From NCBI GenBank assembly GCA_003008705.1, contig PDUO01000002.1, positions 1,692,898 to 1,756,897 on the forward strand: 64,000 nt of DNA, in the 5' to 3' direction. This document shows, one piece after another, positions 11,314 to 26,347 of the stretch; position 1 is the stretch's first letter; every line of letters begins with the position of its first letter. Below the pieces are notes generated by a model, which was not told the DNA's origin, did no database searches, and was given only the letters and a program-made list of their open reading frames with translations. Source of the stretch: Pezicula radicicola (lineage: Eukaryota; Ascomycota; Leotiomycetes; Helotiales; Dermateaceae). The position numbers were made by a program, and so were the translations under genes.

Positions 11314-12865
11314 ATGAGCGACCACGCAGGGTCAGGTTCATCATTCCTTCTGAGCCGCCACGAGAAAGCTCATCGCGAGCACTTACGATCACACTCATCG
11401 CACCAGCATAACAATCTTCACAAACGCCAGTCAGCGCAGTCAGCGTCAGTAGTTACAGAGGTCACCACGACAATTTCTGTCGTGCAGCAAATTGATGTTG
11501 ACTCTAATGGCAGCACCTTTGCTATAGAAACGGTCCCAGTCGATACCAGCACCAGCTCTACCCCAGTGCTGACCGACGCATCTAACGGCGCAGCAGCGAC
11601 ATCAACAACTGGTGCGAGCCCCATAACCAGTTCCTCTGCGTCACAAGCAACATCTACAGCAACTACCAGCGATGTATCACAGTCTTTATCAACCACTGTC
11701 GACTCTTCTGGGTCCACGTCCACTCTTTCAACCGACCCGAGCTTTGCCTCGATCTCCGTAATATCTAATTCTTCCACATCCTGTAGGTCCATTTGATCAG
11801 GCTCATGGATATTAAACTGACAAGATCCTAGCTATTTCAAGCTCAAGCAGCTTTGCCTCAGTGAACCTCTCATCAAACTCAACGACAGCAACCTCATCCT
11901 CCTCTTCGTCTGAGTCGTCCTCATCCTCCTTCTTATATCTCACCTCCACATCCTCGATCCTCTCTTCATCGACGAGTTTCTCGGATCAATCTTCATCAAC
12001 AACTTCTTCTTTGCTCCATACAACATTCTCTTCGTCATTCTCAACCACCTCTTCACCGTCACCAACGTCGACCGGTACCGACGGACTTCTGGCCGGCTCT
12101 GGAACGGCTACATCTTCAAGCAGTTCATCTACAAGCTCTTCGGACTCTGGAAGCGGAGGAGGCTCTGACAGTTCCAGCACTCCCACGCCGGTGGTAATAG
12201 GCAGCGTGGTTGGTTCAATCGCAGGGGCTGGAATCTTCCTCCTTATTGCTCTGGTTATCTTGAAATGGTGGAAGAAGCAGAAGAAAAATGGCGGGCACCT
12301 TTCCTTGCATAGCGCGGCGGGCGGAGGCGCAGAGCCAAGGGCAATTGATTTTGGTGGTCCACCACCTACCAGTCCACCTACCCAGCCACCTGGAGGAATG
12401 CGCGAAGCAGCAACTCTCCCTTTCGTACCGACTGCGCTAGCGAACCTTGCAGGGATTAGACGAGATCGCGATTCTCGACAAACGGATAGAACCGTATCAT
12501 CGACTGCTGAGAGCGAGCGAGGCTTCTACAGAGTTTCTGGAAGGAAGCTGCCTTCAGTGCTCCAACATGGTGGTGATGGCTATGGAGGGGAGGCGGGCGA
12601 CACAATGAGTGGGCAGTCATTCTACCGAGACTCTCAGGGCTTCTATGGTGGACCATCTAGTCCTGTTGTCCCGGAACCTGATGTGTCGGTTATCGATCCT
12701 AACAGACAGAGTGCTGGTGGAATACCGATAATGCGGCCGAGTCCTGCAAGGACACCAGTCACTGCTCAAGGTCCTTTCGTCTTCCCAACACCGCCCAAGA
12801 CCCCCGAACGACAGCATTCGCAAGATGGATCCCATGCAGGGTCGAAGTTCACTGAAGAAGTCTGA
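11314..12865 (+). CDS. Ser/Thr-rich single-pass membrane protein
   Basis: Predicted 500 residues in two exons: 11314-11782 and 11832-12865. The 49-nt intron starts GTAGGT, has an AAACTGAC branch site and ends CTAG. The N-terminus is basic and His-rich, ends in a Kex2-like HKR site near residue 40, and shows no normal hydrophobic signal peptide. About 230 residues of Ser/Thr-rich, probably O-mannosylated sequence follow. One transmembrane helix (GSIAGAGIFLLIALVIL, near residues 277-302) comes next, then WKKQKK and a cytosolic Pro/Ser-rich tail of about 195 residues. The layout resembles fungal cell-wall stress sensors of the Mid2/Wsc type, but I see no Wsc cysteine domain. The role as sensor or wall-anchored mucin is inference. 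ATG at 11314 has a good context (GCCGCCATGA). Confidence 0.75.
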
Positions 12866-14819
12866 AGTGAGGAATGTGTTTTTGGTGACTGGTTCTGATG
12901 TGGATGACCACGAATCTGCTTCGCTTCATTGTATATTGCTAGTTCAGCGTTGTGTAACGGCAGCGCGATTTCTTTAGTGCTGTATCTGGTTATTCTAGTG
13001 CAGATTTGCATATGATTGGCGTTTTGTGCTTGTTGGGGGCTTTGCAGCCACCCAACAAGCACCGGGAAGATCTGGGTCTCATTTGTTTCTTGATCTGCCA
13101 TGATAGGCGCAAGGCCTTGGATATGATACCATTCCGACAGAGTCTATTTGTGTTTGGCGAAACATAAAAAAAGTCATTTGTTGATGTCGGTCTTGTTGGC
13201 GGCTCTCACAGATTTTCGGATCACCCTTGTGTATAATGTTGTTGAGATTACATAGTTCGTCGATACGGATAAAGATAATGTGTTCCATGCCACAGTCTTG
13301 ACCCGGTCTAGAGGCTTCTCGTGCAGCTTTTGTGGTTATGGTGACTTGATGGGGTGCAAGGTGTCTTCGGAGGCAACTCGTCTGATGTGCACGCGCTCCA
13401 TTCCCGGTTCGAGCCTCAAAGGACTTTCCAAACACCAAGATGCAGGTCAAAGGAGGCGGAGTATTGTGATACAAGTAAAGAATGTACAGGGTTCGTTCAT
13501 CTGAGCACAAGTCTGAGAAACAGCATTGGTGGAGAGACGTGGGAAAGCAACAGATGTACAAGTATCTTTGGTTTCAGGAACGTCTGAGAGATACCCCACT
13601 GGCTCCAATGATGAGGCGAGCGAAGAAGTGTACAATGGCCATTTAGTAAGCTTCAAAGTTCGTATAACAGCGTATTTCTTACAAATTATATATTCAAAGA
13701 GCAAGATGACTATGTAACTTGGTGATCCAGATAATGGTATCGCCGGGGGATTTGCGGTGTGCGCGTTCGCTCTTTGCCCGTTTGGTGGTCGCTGCTTGCC
13801 CTTCATCCGATGATGAAACCTGCAGTGCGAGGGAATGGTGGGGAGGGGAGGAAGAACAAGCATTGCTCATGGCAGAGAACTTTAAACCAACTTCAGGCGC
13901 TCATGCAAAAGGTTCCAGAGAACACATGTTGCGGAACTTTCTTCTCTGATGCGTACCCTGCTGTCCGGGCGGTACTTCGTACATGAGTCTAGAAAAAAAG
14001 TACAGTACAATACAGTACATCTAACTCTACCTTGCTCTTAGCTTGCTATTATTTGCTTGCTTGCGTGCTTGCTTTCTGGCCTTGGCTTGGATGGATTGTT
14101 CTTTGTTCTTTAACCTTCTTTCTAACATCCTGAGACCTGAACTAACCTGTACTGCGCAAAGCCGCCCGATTTCTTGGTAATCCAAGACGTTCAATAGCCA
14201 GCATCTGGTGGCATCATCGAACATCACCACCAGCGCACCCTGGGTGTGGATGATCGACAGTGCTCGCTCACCCACGAACGCTCTGCATCTTTCGGATCAA
14301 CCCCTCGACTCTTGACCCCTTACCCCGTCGGATACTGTCTTTGCTATTGTAATAATTGTCCGACTTTTGTATGCGTCAGCTTCCTCTCAAACTGCTAAAA
14401 GTCTTGCGATTATTCACCCATCTCTCTTCCTTCTTGACCGCTTGACACATTATTATTCTCGAATCTCTCTGCCACGCACGAAAGCGGTAACGACTCATTT
14501 GAACATCAGCGCATTCTACAAAAATAAATCGACTTTAACTCCGTCAAGTCCGAGACTTTGTCAAGACCATCCCCCCTCCTTCAGCAATCACAGGACCTCG
14601 ATTTCTATTCGACTGCGTCAACACTGCCCTGCGCACCTATCACTATCTCCCATCAAAACTATCCTTAGCCCTGGGATATGTCCGGGTCCGAGTAAGGGCC
14701 ACCTCACGATACGAATACGCCTCACGTACTGCAGCATCTCGCCCGCCGACGGACGGTCCAACGACGCTTGAGGTCATTTCACCTCTCTCGACCTCTTCGA
14801 GTGCAGGCATCACCGTATC
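12866..14819. other. intergenic region and leader of the Zn2Cys6 gene
   Basis: No convincing gene. The last 500 bases before 14820 are C/T-rich, like a long fungal 5' leader. GTCTAGAAAAAAAG near 13985 resembles half of the 38-bp repeat unit at 10010. Confidence 0.5.
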
Positions 14820-17800
14820 ATGTACGACGACTCACAGTCACCAATGATGGATATGAATGGGCACGACCACAATGGCTTTCAAATGCCGCCGCTACAAGCA
14901 CCGCCTTTGATGAATCCTCCGCCGCAGATATTCGGTGCTTACACTGCGGACGGATTACCAATGGCCTCGAATTTGCCAGATATGTCGGGCCCGTTGTTTG
15001 GCGATGGAACACTTCTTGATGAGAGTAATGAGGCGAAGAGGAGGAGGATAGCTAGGGTATGCTATGCAGCAAAGCCGCGACTCCGCCGCAGATGGGAGAA
15101 CAATGTGCTGACGAGTGCAGGCTTGTGATATGTGTAGGAAGAAGAAGATCAAGTGCGATGGGAAAATGCCAGCCTGTACACATTGCATCAATTATAAGAC
15201 AGAGTGTGTCTTTACTCAAGTGGAGAAGAAGAGAAATCCCCCAAAAGGGTGCGCTTGAAAGCCGTTTCTCGCAGTAAATTCTGCTGACAGTTCAATAGAG
15301 CCAAATATATCGAGGGTTTGGAAAATCGATTAGGTCGGATGGAAAGTCTTCTTAGACTGTCTGGTGCGTCTATGATATTTCTAGAGCCGATGATTTGCTT
15401 GATAAGGTTTCAATAAAGTTTTGATCGGAGACTAATTTGATGCAGGTCTTCTCAGCGAGGATGACAATGGGCGAACAGATTTGGGAACCCTTGAAAAGAG
15501 ACTTGCAGACAAAAACGCATCGCGTAGAGCCTCCGCCATTCCTGGTTCGAATCCAACGTCACCGTCACAAAGCACTCCTGGAGGAGAAGGGAATGGATCG
15601 ACGCCTCGAAGCAGCTTCGCCTCTCCAGAACCGCAAAATAATGGGCAAACCAATGGAAATACAGAAAAGAATGGAGAAAATAAACGAGACAGCAAAGACG
15701 GGAAGCGCAAGAGCACAGACAAGAACGATGGTGAACCTCCCAAGACGGAAGAGGAGGTTGAAGCTCTCTCAGATATGATGTGCTCTTTAGTCACGAATAA
15801 CTGTGGGGAAACACGTTATATCGGTACAGTGCTCCATGCAAAAGTTCGGATCACTAGCTAATGAGGTGCAGGATCGTCATCTGGATTTTCTATCTTCTCG
15901 CCAAAAGGAATTCAATGGGTTAATGAAAAGACTGGCGATTCTTCTTTTCAAGAGATGATCTCTAATGCCTCTGTTGACGAGAATAAGAGTATGTACTGGA
16001 AGCCCGAGGTGTTTACAGACTTATTTGCTCGCCGAATTTTCCGACAATTGCCCCCCAAGAACGAAACCGTGTCACTTATGAAGGACTTCTTTGAGAATTT
16101 CAACTGCATGTTCCCGCTGTTCCACCAACCTACATTCATGCATCTGGTGGAGCGGCAGTACTCTAGGGACCCGTACGAAGGCTCAGGTTGGTGGGCTAGT
16201 TTGAATGTTGCCCTCGCTATAGCTCACCGTCTTCGTGTAATGAGTAACCTTGTTCCTCAAGAGGAGGATGATAAAGCATGGGGATATCTGAAGAATGCTT
16301 TAGCAGTGTTCTCAGAGCTCACAATGCGCAACACCGATTTACTCAGTGTCCAGGCACTTCTTGGTATGGCACTATTCATGCAGGGCACGCCCAATCCACA
16401 GCCTTCGTTCTTTTTAGTTGCCGCCGCAATCCGACTCTCACATAGCATTGGACTTCATAAACGAGGCTCAGGCTTCAATCTGAACCCAGTCGAGATTGAG
16501 CAGCGAAAACGAGTTTTCTGGATCGGCTACATGCTCGATAAAGATATCTGTCTTCGGTCTGGGCGACCACCGGCGGCAGATGATGACGATATGAATGTAG
16601 AGCTTCCTGATCCTGATCCGGAAGACAACATAGGCAACATTCCTCTGGCTGATGGAAAAGGCAAAGTCAATCTGTTTCGTCTTATGGCCGAATTTTCTAC
16701 TATCGAAAGCAAAGTTTATAAACAGCTGTACTCGACTAAAGCCTCAAAGCAATCAGATGGTGAATTACTTAACACGATTGGGGAGCTAGACCATCAACTT
16801 GAGGAATGGAAGGATAGTATTCCCGTGGATTTCCGCCCCGAGCACGAGATAAAGGCGTCACATACACCATTAATACTCCATGTAGTGTTTCTGCACTTTG
16901 CCTACTACAACTGTTTGACGACGATTCATCGAATGTCAGTTCACCATGGATACTGGACAAGCAGACTCTCGAACTATGCCATTCAAGGCTTGAATGCTAG
17001 ACCGCTGAATCCTCGAGTATTCTCATCTGCAGCTTTGTGTGTCTCCGCTGCCAGAGCTTCAATTCACCTGATCAAATATGTCCCTCAGGGAGACTTTGCT
17101 TGTGTTTGGTGAGTGTCCTAACATCTTTAATAATACCAGATGCTAACCTAAATTGACAGGCTTATCCTGTATTTCCCCGTATCTGCTCTTGTAACATTAT
17201 TCGGAAATATCCTCCAAAATCCTCAAGACCCGCGAGCTCGTTCTGATGTGCGCCTAATGAATTTGGTTGTGAATTTTCTCTCCATGCTAGGGGCAGAAGA
17301 AGAGAATGGAGGAGTAAAGCGCATGCTTGGAGTGTGTTCAGAATTCGAACGAATCGCAAAAGTCGTACTTGATAAAGCCGAGAAAGAGACCTCTTCACGG
17401 AGGAAACGCAAGAGCCACGAAGATCCAGCTACCAAAATGTCACATATGTCAAAGGCTCAACCACAAACTCCTATGCACAACAACGCGCACACACCGTCAA
17501 TGATGTTCTCGCCGAATATGGCCAACCAAATGAACCCAAACTATGGCTCCAGGCATAATAGCATCAGTGCAAACCCACAGAATGGCTCGTCTCCAGCGGC
17601 GTTCATGGACTTCAACAATGATGGGTCAGAGTATATGACTCCGACCGCGAATAACACCCCTGGTACGACCCCCTTTTCAGATATTCAAGGGTACCCAAAC
17701 GGCAACCAAATGAACTCTCCTGTAAACCTCAACACGTTTCAACAACCATTCGTTCCCCAGGATTTGTGGCAGATGCCCATGACTTTGGAGTGGGATTGGG

Positions 17801-17895
17801 CTGAGATGACAGGCGGTGCCTATCAGAGTTTCGAGAATGGCATAGTGGGCGACACAAATTTGTTCAACAACGCGCATCTGCAAAATATGCAATGA
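14820..17895 (+). CDS. Zn2Cys6 fungal-specific transcription factor
   Basis: Predicted 926 residues in six exons: 14820-15056, 15121-15248, 15299-15363, 15446-15823, 15872-17108 and 17160-17895. All five introns are GT-AG (64, 50, 82, 48 and 51 nt) with CTGAC/CTAAY branch sites, and all junctions keep frame. After a Met/Pro-rich leader and a basic stretch (AKRRRIAR) comes a perfect binuclear cluster. Its cysteines are near residues 81, 84, 91, 98, 101 and 108 (C-x2-C-x6-C-x6-C-x2-C-x6-C), spanning [15 protein letters not shown] short coiled-coil linker follows ([16 protein letters not shown]). The middle has the fungal transcription factor regulatory region (PF04082-type; [17 protein letters not shown], then [23 protein letters not shown]). 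The C-terminus is Asn/Met/Pro-rich, probably an activation region. Nuclear DNA-binding regulator; its targets cannot be told from sequence. Confidence 0.93.
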
Positions 17896-18724
17896 TGCTG
17901 GCTTCTTGTGGGCTTAACTTATTTACCAGGCGTTATTGGGAAACGAATCAACGAAGGGATTTGGATCGAAAATATAAAGGGGGCTGGGGTTACTCTTTTG
18001 CTGTTTAACATTGTTTTGAGCGTACGTACAGATGACAGATCTAGGTTTACTACCTGATCTTCTATGTCGTCGAGCAAGCCAATCTTGGGCTTTATTTCCT
18101 GTATTTATAAGTCTACTCAAGAAGGGTGGCAGGTTTTGGGGTTTAGGATGGGTGGGTGGGTGAATGGGGGCATTTGAGTAGGTTCGCATTAATGTGTTAC
18201 TTGATTAATGCTTTTGGTGGTGGAATACGAAGTAAATGCATGTTGTCCTTTTAGGGACCTATTCTTCTCCAGACCCAGCCTTTTCTCCAAGTGATTTGAA
18301 AACAAGTTCTCTCACTGAAGCCTGTCTGCTCTGCTGCTCGTACCTCCATGGCAGTAATACAATATCTTACAAGGGGTACGGAGGTACCGGTCCAAAGCTG
18401 CAGAACGTTTTCGTACAGGACCTTGACTTGACAATGAGCGCCTTTGTTTTCTTGAACCAACAGGAGTTTTATTGATGCATTTATATATTGATACACTGAA
18501 TCAACATTTATAAAGATTAATCTCGAGATGCCTTGACCTTTGGGAGAACGTGAATGCATCATTGTGGGGCTGCCGGTGGGTAGTTTCCTCGCTTACCTAA
18601 TGCCATGCTACCATTTCGTTACCTTATCATGCCATTCTTGAGATGTAAATTTGCCAAAGTCTCTTTTAAATAAACCTCATCATCTCGTTCCCATTCCGAA
18701 GACAGTGTCAGAGACTGTCATACC
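17896..18724. other. intergenic region between regulator and thiamine gene
   Basis: Holds the 3' end of the transcription factor gene and the promoter of the thiamine gene. I looked for a TPP riboswitch core (CTGAGA with partner ACY-type loops) ahead of 18725 and did not see one. Confidence 0.5.
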
Positions 18725-21236
18725 ATGGCGAGAGGACGAGTTCTAGTCATAGCTGGCTCCGACAGCTCAGGTGGAGCGTGGGTTTTCTTTCTTTTTTCTC
18801 ATCCCCCCCCAAAAAAACCCTTGACCATCCTTTCTCCTTCAGAGATGAAGCAAATAAGAGAAGGAAGAAACATATGGTTGAAGTTGTTCAGTTGGAAGAA
18901 AATGATGAGGCGTTGGATACCAAGGCTAATTTTTGCTCTTGGTGGTTTCTTGAAACAGGGGTCTAGAGGCTGATCAGAAAACGATTGCTGCTCATGGTTG
19001 TTATGCTATGACTGCTACTACTGCTTTGACGGCGCAGAATACGCTTGGTGTTGAGGATATTCATCTCACGCCGCCCGAGTTTGTTGGGAAGCAGATTGAT
19101 GTTGTTATTAGTGATGTTGGGGTTGATGTTGTTAAGACTGGTATTTTTCTTTCTTTTTTTTTTTTTTTTTATGAAATGAACTTAGAGTCGTGTTAGTCTT
19201 TTTCCTGGGGGATTTTTTAGTTTTGTTCGTGTGGGTTTTTTTTGTTGGGTAGTTTGGTTTGATTTTAAGGGATAATTTATTGACCGTTGTGCTTTTTGAT
19301 GTTGTAGGTATGTTGGCTTGTGCTGAGACTATCGAGGTCGTGGCCAAGGGGTTGGTTAAGCATAATGTGAAAATTACGGTTATTGATCCTGTATGCCCTC
19401 TCTCACATCTTCTTCTTTCCCTTTTGTGCTTCTCTCTTTTCATACACGGTTGTTTGGATTTCTAACAAAATCAGGTAATGATTGCAACAACAGGAGCCCA
19501 ACTCCTCCCACCTCAAGCAATCCATCTCCTCCGCTCTCATCTCCTTCCCAACACTACGCTCCTCACACCAAATTTCCCAGAAGCTAAACTCTTGCTCTCT
19601 GATGCTGGCCAAGTAGTTGACGAACCTAAAGATGTAGAAGGTTTAGTTGAGATTGCTAAGTTGGTTAAGGCTTTGGGTCCTCAGTGGGTTTTGTTGAAGG
19701 GAGGGCATTTGCCTTTTAAGAGGGATGGTACGGTTGCTGTGAGTGAGGAAGAAAAGGAACTTATGGTTAATGTTTTAGTTGGGGAGGGAGTTGTGGTGAG
19801 GATTGAGAGTGGGTTTGTTAGGACGAAGAATACGCATGGGACGGGGTGTTCGTTGGCTTGTAAGTGCTAATGACCTCTTTTCTTTCTCCCTTTTAAGGAA
19901 GCCATGGGCGGCTTGAACTGTTTAAAACGTCAGAGGGGAGATAAGGAGACTTCACTGGGTTTGATGCTAATTGTCGATGTTGAATGCACAGCTGCCATTG
20001 CTTCGAATCTTGCGAATGGATTACCGATGGTTGAGGCAGTTAAGAGAGCTTGTAGATATGTCGAGGCGGGGATTCAAACTGCGACAGATTTGGGAGGTGG
20101 GAATGGGCCGATTAATCACTTCCATTCTACTTATACTTTACCTTTCGCTCCGTAAGTCTCTCTTCTGCCTCCCTTTTCCAATCTCGAAAAGCAACTCTAA
20201 CGAAAGTACAGCGGTCGCTTTATAGAGTATCTTCTTGAGAGACCAGATGTTCAAAAAGCATGGAAAGAGCATACCGAGCACGAATTCGTAGCAGGTCTTG
20301 CCGATGGAACTCTGCCTCTAGATAGGTTCAAGTATTATCTTATCCAAGATTATTTATACCTTGTAAGATTTCAATACCACCATGGGATGAAAACGACTAA
20401 CATTGTAAGGTACAATTCGCAAGAGCTAGCGCTCTGGCTTCTTCTAAAGCAAAGTCAATAGATGATATAGCTGCTGTGAGTACCCCCTTCCTTGCATCAT
20501 TCATTTACGTTGGATCACTGACGCATTTCTTTAAGGCCGCAAAGGTTGTGATGAATATCCACCGAGAGATGGGGCTGCATATTGCGTATTGTGAGGAATT
20601 TGGAGTTACGAAGGAAGAGATTGAAGCTACTCCCGAAAGTCAAGGTAAGTTGTCTTTTCGTGTAAGGCGAAATTTTAAGTAGCTAACCAGTATTCGTAGC
20701 ATGCACAGCATATACAAGGTATAAAGTATCTAAGACTTGAGCACCCAAGAAATCGACTAAATTTCTCATAGATATGTTTTGGATATCGGACAATCCGAAG
20801 GCCTATTCGCTCTCCAAATCGCCATGGCACCTTGTCTTATCGGCTATGGTCACATAGCTGAGCGATTACATGCAGACCCAAACTCAAAGAGAGAAGGCAA
20901 TATCTATTGGAAGTGGATAGAGACGTATGTAGCTGAGAATTATGCTGAAGAAGTCAGAATCGGGTCAGGTGAGTTTTTTTTCTTTTCTTTGCATAAGAAC
21001 CTAAGTACCTTCCTAAGTTGATCTTGTTGTGTGCTGTACTGATTTTTTTTGGATGAATGAAAGAATTGATAGAGAAGTATGCTGTATTGCAATCGCCAAG
21101 TCGGATAGAAGAACTTGTTAAGATATTTATACATGCTACAAATGTAAGAGCCTTCTTCACCTTTGAATACAGTAGCGCTAATCAATGGGTGCAGATGGAG
21201 ACAGGCTTTTGGAATATGGGAGTGGGTAAGTCTTAA
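18725..21236 (+). CDS. THI20: HMP kinase/HMP-P kinase fused to TenA-like domain (Thi20 type)
   Basis: Predicted 508 residues in twelve exons: 18725-18777, 18959-19140, 19308-19390, 19475-19859, 19992-20151, 20212-20362, 20410-20475, 20536-20644, 20700-20718, 20772-20968, 21064-21143 and 21195-21236. Residues 1 to about 280 are a ThiD kinase: RVLVIAGSDSSGGAGLEADQ, KTGML, VIDPVM, LLTPNFPEA, LLKGGHLP, and the phosphate-binding NTHGTGCS. The rest is a TenA/thiaminase-II fold (FKYYLIQDYLYLVQF, HIAYCEEFGV, ETGFWNMG). The enzyme phosphorylates hydroxymethylpyrimidine to its diphosphate for thiamine synthesis; the TenA half salvages or hydrolyses thiamine breakdown products. The order matches yeast Thi20. 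Exon 9 is only 19 nt; skipping it would shift the frame. The last exon ends GVGKS; the GTAAGT there could also be a donor to a further exon, so the C-terminus is the least certain part. Confidence 0.9.
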
Positions 21237-21687
21237 AAGCCGAGTTGAGTGAATAATATCAAAGATAAAAGTTGCGAATTGATTACCATACCTAGAGACA
21301 ATTGATTAGTAGAAACCGAGTTTTCCAGATGTTGATGCCGTAATTTTGCCCCTCTGGCCTTGGCCAAATAAGGCTGCTGCTGCGACCTGCGCCGCTGAGT
21401 CGCGCACCTGAAAGCAAGGGTCTCGCTTATCAATGCTAGTCCATACGCCAATCCTCTTTGCGTTAGCCCATATATTTCAAAAAGGTTTTTTTGGGAAAAG
21501 TAGATCGTTTGCGCAAAGCCTTCCTTCCTTCTCACCACTTTTTTCTCATCACCAACTTCAACTGCTAGCCTTCAACCCATCAAGCAGAAGAGCTTCTCGT
21601 GCAGATAATACGCAACTACCCTCATATTACGACGACGCACCTCACATACGCTCTCTTTACGACCCAAATACAATACTAAAGCGCATC
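21237..21687. other. short intergenic region and leader of DBP2
   Basis: Only 451 bp between the thiamine gene and the helicase start codon. The last 150 bases are C/T/A-rich, consistent with a strong promoter and leader. Confidence 0.5.
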
Positions 21688-24228
<2,541 letters not shown>

Positions 24229-25771
24229 AGGTCTTGTTGTCCGCGGATGACTTCGCACTTCGCACTTGGAGCACCAATCGCGTCCAAGCGATCCCGATTC
24301 GATTCAAGTCGACTTGAAGAAACAAACAGCATTCACATAGGTCGTTTAGGCGTTTAATGTGCGGTTTGGAGGGTAGATTGCTCTGAGATATTACTTTGCA
24401 CTCTTTCCTTTCTGTAATTTTTCCTACTAAAATTGTTTTATGGGGAGTGGATATGGGTTAGATACGATGGCTACTATAGGCTATCATCATAGACTGCTCT
24501 CATAAGACTGGATCTCTTGCGAGATGTGTCTATGAGGAATTGCTATGCAGGCGGATGCATTTTTTCAGCTGCATTTGTGACCAATAGATAAGGATCGTGT
24601 AACTGAAGTAGCATCATAGAAAATGAAGAGACTGAGAAACTCGGTCGTGTTTTGACTCCGAAGTCTTTATTTGTACTTGATTATTGATTCTCTATTTTAG
24701 CTATCACCAAAAGACCGAGTAAGACCTAACAACCACAAAAGGAGAGCAAGGCTTTTTCTCCGTGAAGCGTTCGTACGTGCATAGATGACATCTAAGACCG
24801 GCCATCTCACATGGAAACCTCCTGGTCGAAGTGACTAACTATCTTAAGTAGTGCTACGTACTCCGTAGCACCTAGTAGCGTGGTGTAAGGTAGTTCCAAC
24901 CTAGAAATTGGAAACCATGGCGCAAAGTGAAGTAGTTTTAAGCTTCCTCAATCGTAACTTAAAGGGTCACCTAGTGCAAAGTATATTTATTGGTGAGGTA
25001 TCATACCTACGTAGGACGGAGGTAGGGGAAGAGGATGATTTGTGGAGGATGATTTTGTGGTAATTTTGGGGCTGCATTTAAAAGACTACTGCTTACCCTC
25101 CGGGTATGACCAAGCTTGTTGAGTAGGTCAGGTATAAATAGGATATTTTCAATCATACTTGCTTCTTCCCGCGGCCCAGTTCACATGTTGAGGTCCTGCA
25201 GGTTTGCTGTGCTCAAAGATCATATTGACAATGTGCACTCAGCCGGAATCATCGACTAAGACCTAGAGAGGAATTTGAGCATAAAGATTTGAAATTACTT
25301 AGAATACATTAACTACAATGTTGTGGATCCACTTCCGCCATTTGACAAGTAAATCCGTTCCAGCAGGCGGAAAAGTATGGTCCCGTCTCTTGTTGGCTTG
25401 GCCTCCTTAACAACAACGTCCACTGTTACTGAATGAACATTTATCATCATACCACGGTCGTTAATATCGGTGAAAAAACTTGTATCGAAACTCCAGTACG
25501 GTAATCCTCCGGACAAAAGAAAAACGTTGTAACCCCGCCTTGTACTTGGAAAAATGTTACCACCCGAGAGGCGCCGAAAAGAAGATAATGAAATTACGAT
25601 ATCCGAAGGATTCTTGGGCTCCGAGGTGATTGATGTGAGGGTGAAAGCGTAGATAGGTAGGTGTGTATATGCAGGGTTTGGTGGCTGTGGCTGCTCGTTG
25701 AGTTTGCCAGTAATTACAATTGACGATGTTTATGCTGTATGGGTTGTTGGATATTTTGCAAGTGAACAAGT
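24229..25771. other. intergenic region between two converging genes
   Basis: 3' regions of DBP2 and of the small membrane protein gene. An exact TACTCCGTA is at 24859-24867. No gene seen. Confidence 0.5.
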
Positions 25772-26347
25772 TCACGCATATTGGTCCTTCTCCTTGAGTC
25801 CTCCGATACGGTCCATATCGATGGAGTGGAATCGGCCACCAGTCTCCTTCTCGTAAGCAGGTAGGTCCTCCTCCTTCACTGGCTCCATACCCACAGCGCC
25901 CTTTTCTCCGATCTTAACAATTACAACGCGTCCACTCTTTCTCCGTCCAGCCTCGTCTTGCTCATCTGGGAAGGTGATGCGGATCTCTGGGACGTTGTCT
26001 GGTGTAAGTGGGGGCGATGTAGGGTTTGGAATCATTGAGGACTTCTCGTCATAGACGTAGACGCTGGAATTGCGACCGTAAGGTGTGGCAGTTATTGTAA
26101 GGCGGCGGTGGTTGCTCCTTGAACCTTGGGTTTCATGGGTTGGAAGTTGTTGTCTAGAAATAGCCCGCGAGCGGCGGATCTTCCGGACGGTATAAAGGGT
26201 TCCGACCAAGCAGAGTGAAATGAAGATCAGGACCATAAGGGTAATGAGTAAATCGATCATAGTGTTCGACATCTCGGTTGAATCATCTCGTGCAATCAGG
26301 ATGGATCTACTCCTGGCAATGAGGGATGAGACGGTTGATGAAGACAT
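25772..26347 (-). CDS. small single-pass membrane protein, fungal, unknown function
   Basis: Single exon, 191 residues, starting at the ATG at 26347. A Ser/Arg-rich N-terminus of about 30 residues is followed by one hydrophobic helix (LLITLMVLIFISLCLVGTLY, near residues 33-52). A basic stop-transfer stretch (RKIRRSR) follows, so the 135-residue tail is probably cytosolic. The tail contains SPPLTP, a short beta-like stretch (GRVVIVKIG) and an acidic LPAYEKE motif near residue 162, of the kind found in tails of many fungal plasma-membrane proteins. No enzyme domain is visible. The ordered composition and clean start support a real gene; function is unknown. Confidence 0.7.
   Translation of the reverse strand: MSSSTVSSLIARSRSILIARDDSTEMSNTMIDLLITLMVLIFISLCLVGTLYTVRKIRRSRAISRQQLPTHETQGSRSNHRRLTITATPYGRNSSVYVYDEKSSMIPNPTSPPLTPDNVPEIRITFPDEQDEAGRRKSGRVVIVKIGEKGAVGMEPVKEEDLPAYEKETGGRFHSIDMDRIGGLKEKDQYA

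Noticed and set aside
18600..18724. Possible TPP riboswitch ahead of the thiamine gene
   Set aside because: No CTGAGA core or matching second loop was seen in the leader or first intron.
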